Source: Cyanobacteria bacterium UBA9971 (lineage in GTDB: Bacteria; Cyanobacteriota; Vampirovibrionia; Gastranaerophilales; UBA9971). Taken from it: a DNA stretch of 11,216 nt. Shown here in pieces: positions 11,142 to 11,216 of the stretch (positions are counted from its first letter, which is position 1; each line of letters starts with the position of its first letter). The DNA is taken from assembly GCA_003499955.1 (NCBI GenBank), contig DNRP01000123.1, positions 1 to 11,216 of the forward strand, read 5' to 3'. The notes under the pieces are model-generated. The model made no database searches. It was not told the origin of the DNA and worked only from the letters and a program-made list of their open reading frames with translations. Both the position numbers and the translations under genes were made by a program.

Positions 11142-11216
11142 GCCCGGAGGCCAGTTGAAAGGTCTTCCGCCAAGTACATGAACATGTAAATGAAAAACAG
11201 CCTGTCCTGCCTCTTT
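11139..11216 (-). CDS. HIT-family (histidine triad) protein, C-terminal end (partial)
   Basis: The last 25 codons of a gene entering from the right edge, ending at the TAG 11141-11139. It reads KEAGQAVFHLHVHVLGGRPF followed by NWPPG. GQAVFHLHVHVLGGRPF holds the histidine triad H-x-H-x-H of the HIT superfamily. The LGGRP...WPPG ending is typical of HINT-type nucleotide phosphoramidases (purine nucleoside phosphoramidate hydrolases, cytosolic). The rest of the fold is outside the window. It is upstream of rpsU on the same strand, but about 330 nt and a repeat element lie between, and rpsU has its own promoter candidate. The pairing of HIT and rpsU genes is seen in other bacteria to my knowledge. 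Confidence 0.9.
   Translation of the reverse strand, partial: KEAGQAVFHLHVHVLGGRPFNWPPG

Overview
The window is AT-rich and gene-dense. Genes lie in short same-strand units separated by short AT-rich gaps, and several gaps carry small palindromic repeats. SPOR, TPM and LemA envelope proteins, a Cys-lipidated protein, queuosine synthesis (QueC), bS21 and frequent TTG starts together suggest a diderm bacterium. A non-photosynthetic relative of the Cyanobacteria (Melainabacteria/Vampirovibrionia) is my best guess. That is inference from gene style and composition; no rRNA or other phylogenetic marker is present to prove it.

Layout. Positions 1-162 hold the 3' end of ispE (isoprenoid kinase). 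A minus-strand unit (1787 to 168) encodes a DUF366-type protein, a membrane-anchored SPOR protein and a small membrane protein. A plus-strand unit (1928-4068) encodes a TPM-domain membrane protein, a degenerate nucleotidyltransferase-fold protein and LemA. It is closed by a 72-bp hairpin repeat that also separates it from the convergent minus-strand pair HEAT-repeat protein/queC (5793 to 4176). A 302-bp AT-rich gap then leads to a membrane histidine kinase (6096-7931), with no response regulator in view. Next come a stretch with TTAAGAA direct repeats, a small lipoprotein (8144-8404) and a 119-bp palindromic repeat. A plus-strand unit (8623-10574) follows: a BlaI-type repressor, a coupled unknown protein, a TadE-like pseudopilin and a YkgJ-type cysteine-rich protein. 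It ends at a strong bidirectional terminator shared with the convergent rpsU (bS21). Upstream of rpsU lie a promoter with a dyad, a second copy of the palindromic repeat in opposite orientation, and the 3' end of a HIT-family gene at the window edge.

Most genes are recognisable housekeeping or envelope genes; I do not see a clear new defence, mobile or biosynthetic system. The most unusual signals are: a GC-rich hairpin-containing segment inserted in frame in the histidine kinase; paired direct repeats like an OmpR/PhoB-type operator before the lipoprotein; the TPM/pseudo-nucleotidyltransferase/LemA unit; extended -10 boxes placed so close to two start codons that the mRNAs may be leaderless; rpsU with a forced TTG start, G-run ribosome site and dyad; and two related, inversely oriented palindromic elements, one carrying a nested hairpin.
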